From Circinella minor (Eukaryota; Mucoromycota; Mucoromycetes; Mucorales; Lichtheimiaceae): a stretch of 64,000 bases of DNA. Within the stretch, counting starts at the first letter, position 1. The number at the start of each line of letters is the position of its first letter. The translations under genes and the position numbers were made by a program. The stretch lies in the NCBI GenBank assembly GCA_016758965.1, contig JAEPRB010000086.1:83425-147424 (forward strand), given 5' to 3'. Below, in pieces: positions 62,421 through 64,000 of this stretch. The notes beneath the pieces are model-generated. The model did not search any database. It had not been told where the DNA came from and saw only the letters and a program-made list of their open reading frames with translations.

Positions 62421-63243
62421 GGATGTCGTTCCTAATACAATCTCTATTGCTTCCGTTCCAACTTCCGATGTGGTATTGTTTTCCGTATTCGAAAAAATTG
62501 AATTTATAATCTCGGTGCTTTTCATTTTTTGCATCGTCGGTTTGTAGTAGTATTTTTCCATGGTGTTTGAATTTTGACTCCAGTTGGCATGGTCCTTAAC
62601 TTCGTTTATCGAGTGCCCCGACTCCACTGCCTTGGTACTTGAAGCTGATCGGATGGAATAAGCTTTATAAATAGATGTATCAATGCCTGCATTCTTCATT
62701 TCTTCCTTGATCCATTTACTGACTGTACTTGGTTTGATCGACTTTACTTTTTCCGGTTAGTTAATGTACGCCAGCCATAATGTGTGTGCTTCCGTTAGAC
62801 TTGATTGTATATCTTCTGAGCGTGTTACAAACATAAATAAGGTGTAAACTGGACAAATGTTTTTATCTGACATGGTGCCCAATCGGATTGATTTTACTTG
62901 AGTTTCTTTTGGTTGTCTGAAATGAATTGTTTACTCCATTGATTTGAGTATCATGTTCTTCAAAGAGAACATCTCTTCGTTGTAGTCTTCCTATGTCGGA
63001 CCCTGGTCTTGCCATTGTCCCCAACGTGATCAGTATCAATGCCTTCTTTTGTAGCTCATAAAGTTCTAATTTTTCCGTAAAAACCCATTTTTTCTTTATG
63101 TTTTTGATTAATAAGTCCGTGTCCCACGTCATTAATTCTTGTTGTGACAGAATTCTTATTTCTTGTTTTCTTTTTGCCTCAAAGAAATTTCGTATCACTT
63201 CATGTTCTGCCAGAGAGGACAAGTCGGAATCTATTTGATTATG
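62328..63243 (-). pseudogene. Tyrosine recombinase of a DIRS- or Crypton-like element, broken
   Basis: On the minus strand the first part (63243-62920) ends with the first catalytic box MARPGSDIGRLQRRDV. The last part (from 62699) carries YSIRSASSTKAV (second box, normally H-x-x-R, here Tyr in place of His) and HANWSQNSNTMEKYYYKP with the nucleophilic Tyr. The order and motifs fit the integrase of YR retroelements (DIRS/Ngaro) or Cryptons. Two lesions are seen: a frameshift near 62920, after NNSFQ, and an in-frame TAA at 62757-62759. The 5' side fades into AT-rich DNA beyond 63243, so it is also truncated. After the Tyr motif the frame continues in a Glu/Thr/Asn-rich tail of about 65 residues. 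Confidence 0.8.
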
Positions 63244-63766
63244 TTATTGTCTATAGTTAATATAATAACCCTTGACAAATATAAGTTATTCTAAATTATA
63301 ATATAACTATAAAAAAATATTTATCAAAAGAAAATTATTTAATAAATATCTGAAAAACAAAAGACAACACTTAAAATAGAAACATGAATCCTAAAGGATT
63401 GTTTTTTTCAAAAACTTCCATGTTTAAATTTTTTAGAAAATCTAAAATCGAGAAATTCTTTTATAAATTATTTCTAAAATCAAAATATATATTTATTTAT
63501 AGTAATTATAAAAAGATTTTTAAGAAACAACTCAAATACATTTAACATAAAATAAATAATTATACATTTTTAATCAAATGGAAAGATATATTAATTAAAT
63601 ATATAATAAATAATAAACTTAATTATATCTTATTCTATATGCTACCCTTATATTATGAATATAAAATTATTAGCAATATATAAAGACATATTGTACATAA
63701 TCTAATATTTTGTTGGTTATTTTTTTTTAAAAATTATCATTCTGTTTATAAATAATACAATATTAA
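63223..63766. other. Very AT-rich stretch, no gene seen
   Basis: About 540 bp of A/T with hardly any G or C after the recombinase fragment; no frame of interest. Confidence 0.6.
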
Positions 63767-63915
63767 TAACTACTAGCAACCCTTCCTCGCTTCGCTCGGA
63801 TAAATGAGCCCCTTCGCTTCGCTTCGGGTCATTTAACGGATTGCGCCGCAAAGGGGGGTTCCCCCCCTTGACTCCCCAAGCTGGGGCTACGCCCCAGACC
63901 CCCACGCCCAATGCT
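63767..63915. repeat. GC-rich palindromic island, probable mobile repeat
   Basis: About 145 bp of GC-rich sequence sits abruptly in very AT-rich DNA. It contains CTTCGCTTCG repeats (CTCGCTTCGCTCGG, CGCTTCGCTTCGGG), a near-perfect hairpin at 63851-63869 (AAGGGGGGTTCCCCCCCTT) and a perfect one at 63881-63897 (CTGGGGC-TAC-GCCCCAG). This suggests a terminal inverted-repeat end or a small palindromic mobile element; its partner end would lie beyond the window. Confidence 0.6.
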
Positions 63916-64000
63916 TTATATGAATTTGTGGATAATAAATCTGAATCATGTTTTTTTATTTTATCTTTCTATATAATTGCTAAAAAATGAAAACAACTCG

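Overview
The window reads as a nuclear contig from an early-diverging, very AT-rich fungus, most likely Mucoromycota. Support for this comes from short introns (about 50-290 bp, mostly GTAAGT-like donors and TAG/CAG acceptors), long homopolymer-rich intergenic DNA, asparagine/threonine/glutamine-rich low-complexity proteins, and gene families typical of that group (RBR ligase, HSF, PA-domain subtilases, DIRS-like debris). The species assignment is inference. No rRNA gene, tRNA gene or CRISPR array was recognised.

Layout. 1-21 kb is a housekeeping block: the 3' end of a PIP5K-type lipid kinase (+), an RBR-type E3 ubiquitin ligase (-), a trihelix/Myb-SANT-like nuclear protein (+), a 5-kb gene desert, EXO1 (+), a small coiled-coil protein (-) and a cytosolic peptide:N-glycanase with a C-terminal legume-type lectin domain (-). 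21-52 kb is a dispersed tandem family of four secreted S8 subtilases (21.1, 31.5, 38.4 and 48.3 kb, all +), each with signal peptide, propeptide, catalytic domain with inserted PA domain, and Fn3-like tail. They are separated by 3-7 kb spacers holding an MFS transporter, a pogo-like MITE and decayed coding fragments. 52-57 kb carries three minus-strand genes: RidA/Mmf1, a heat-shock-factor-type transcription factor and a zinc-independent MDR quinone oxidoreductase. 57-64 kb is a repeat dump: DIRS-like RNase H remnants, a 1.2-kb DNA element with 95-bp GC-rich inverted repeats, a broken tyrosine recombinase beside a 41-bp inverted repeat, and a GC-rich palindromic island.

Most noteworthy points: (i) the four subtilases form a small natural experiment in intron turnover, with one precise intron loss and one apparent intron gain; (ii) three of them share a near-palindromic TACGC-NNNN-CGTA box 200-405 bp upstream of the start; (iii) the MFS gene appears to need an 8-nt microexon and a stop-free GC-AG intron whose length is a multiple of three; (iv) the N-glycanase-lectin fusion; (v) the mobile-element graveyard at the right edge.

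All exon models were assembled by hand from reading frames and splice signals. Each total CDS length is a multiple of three, but none was tested against transcripts.
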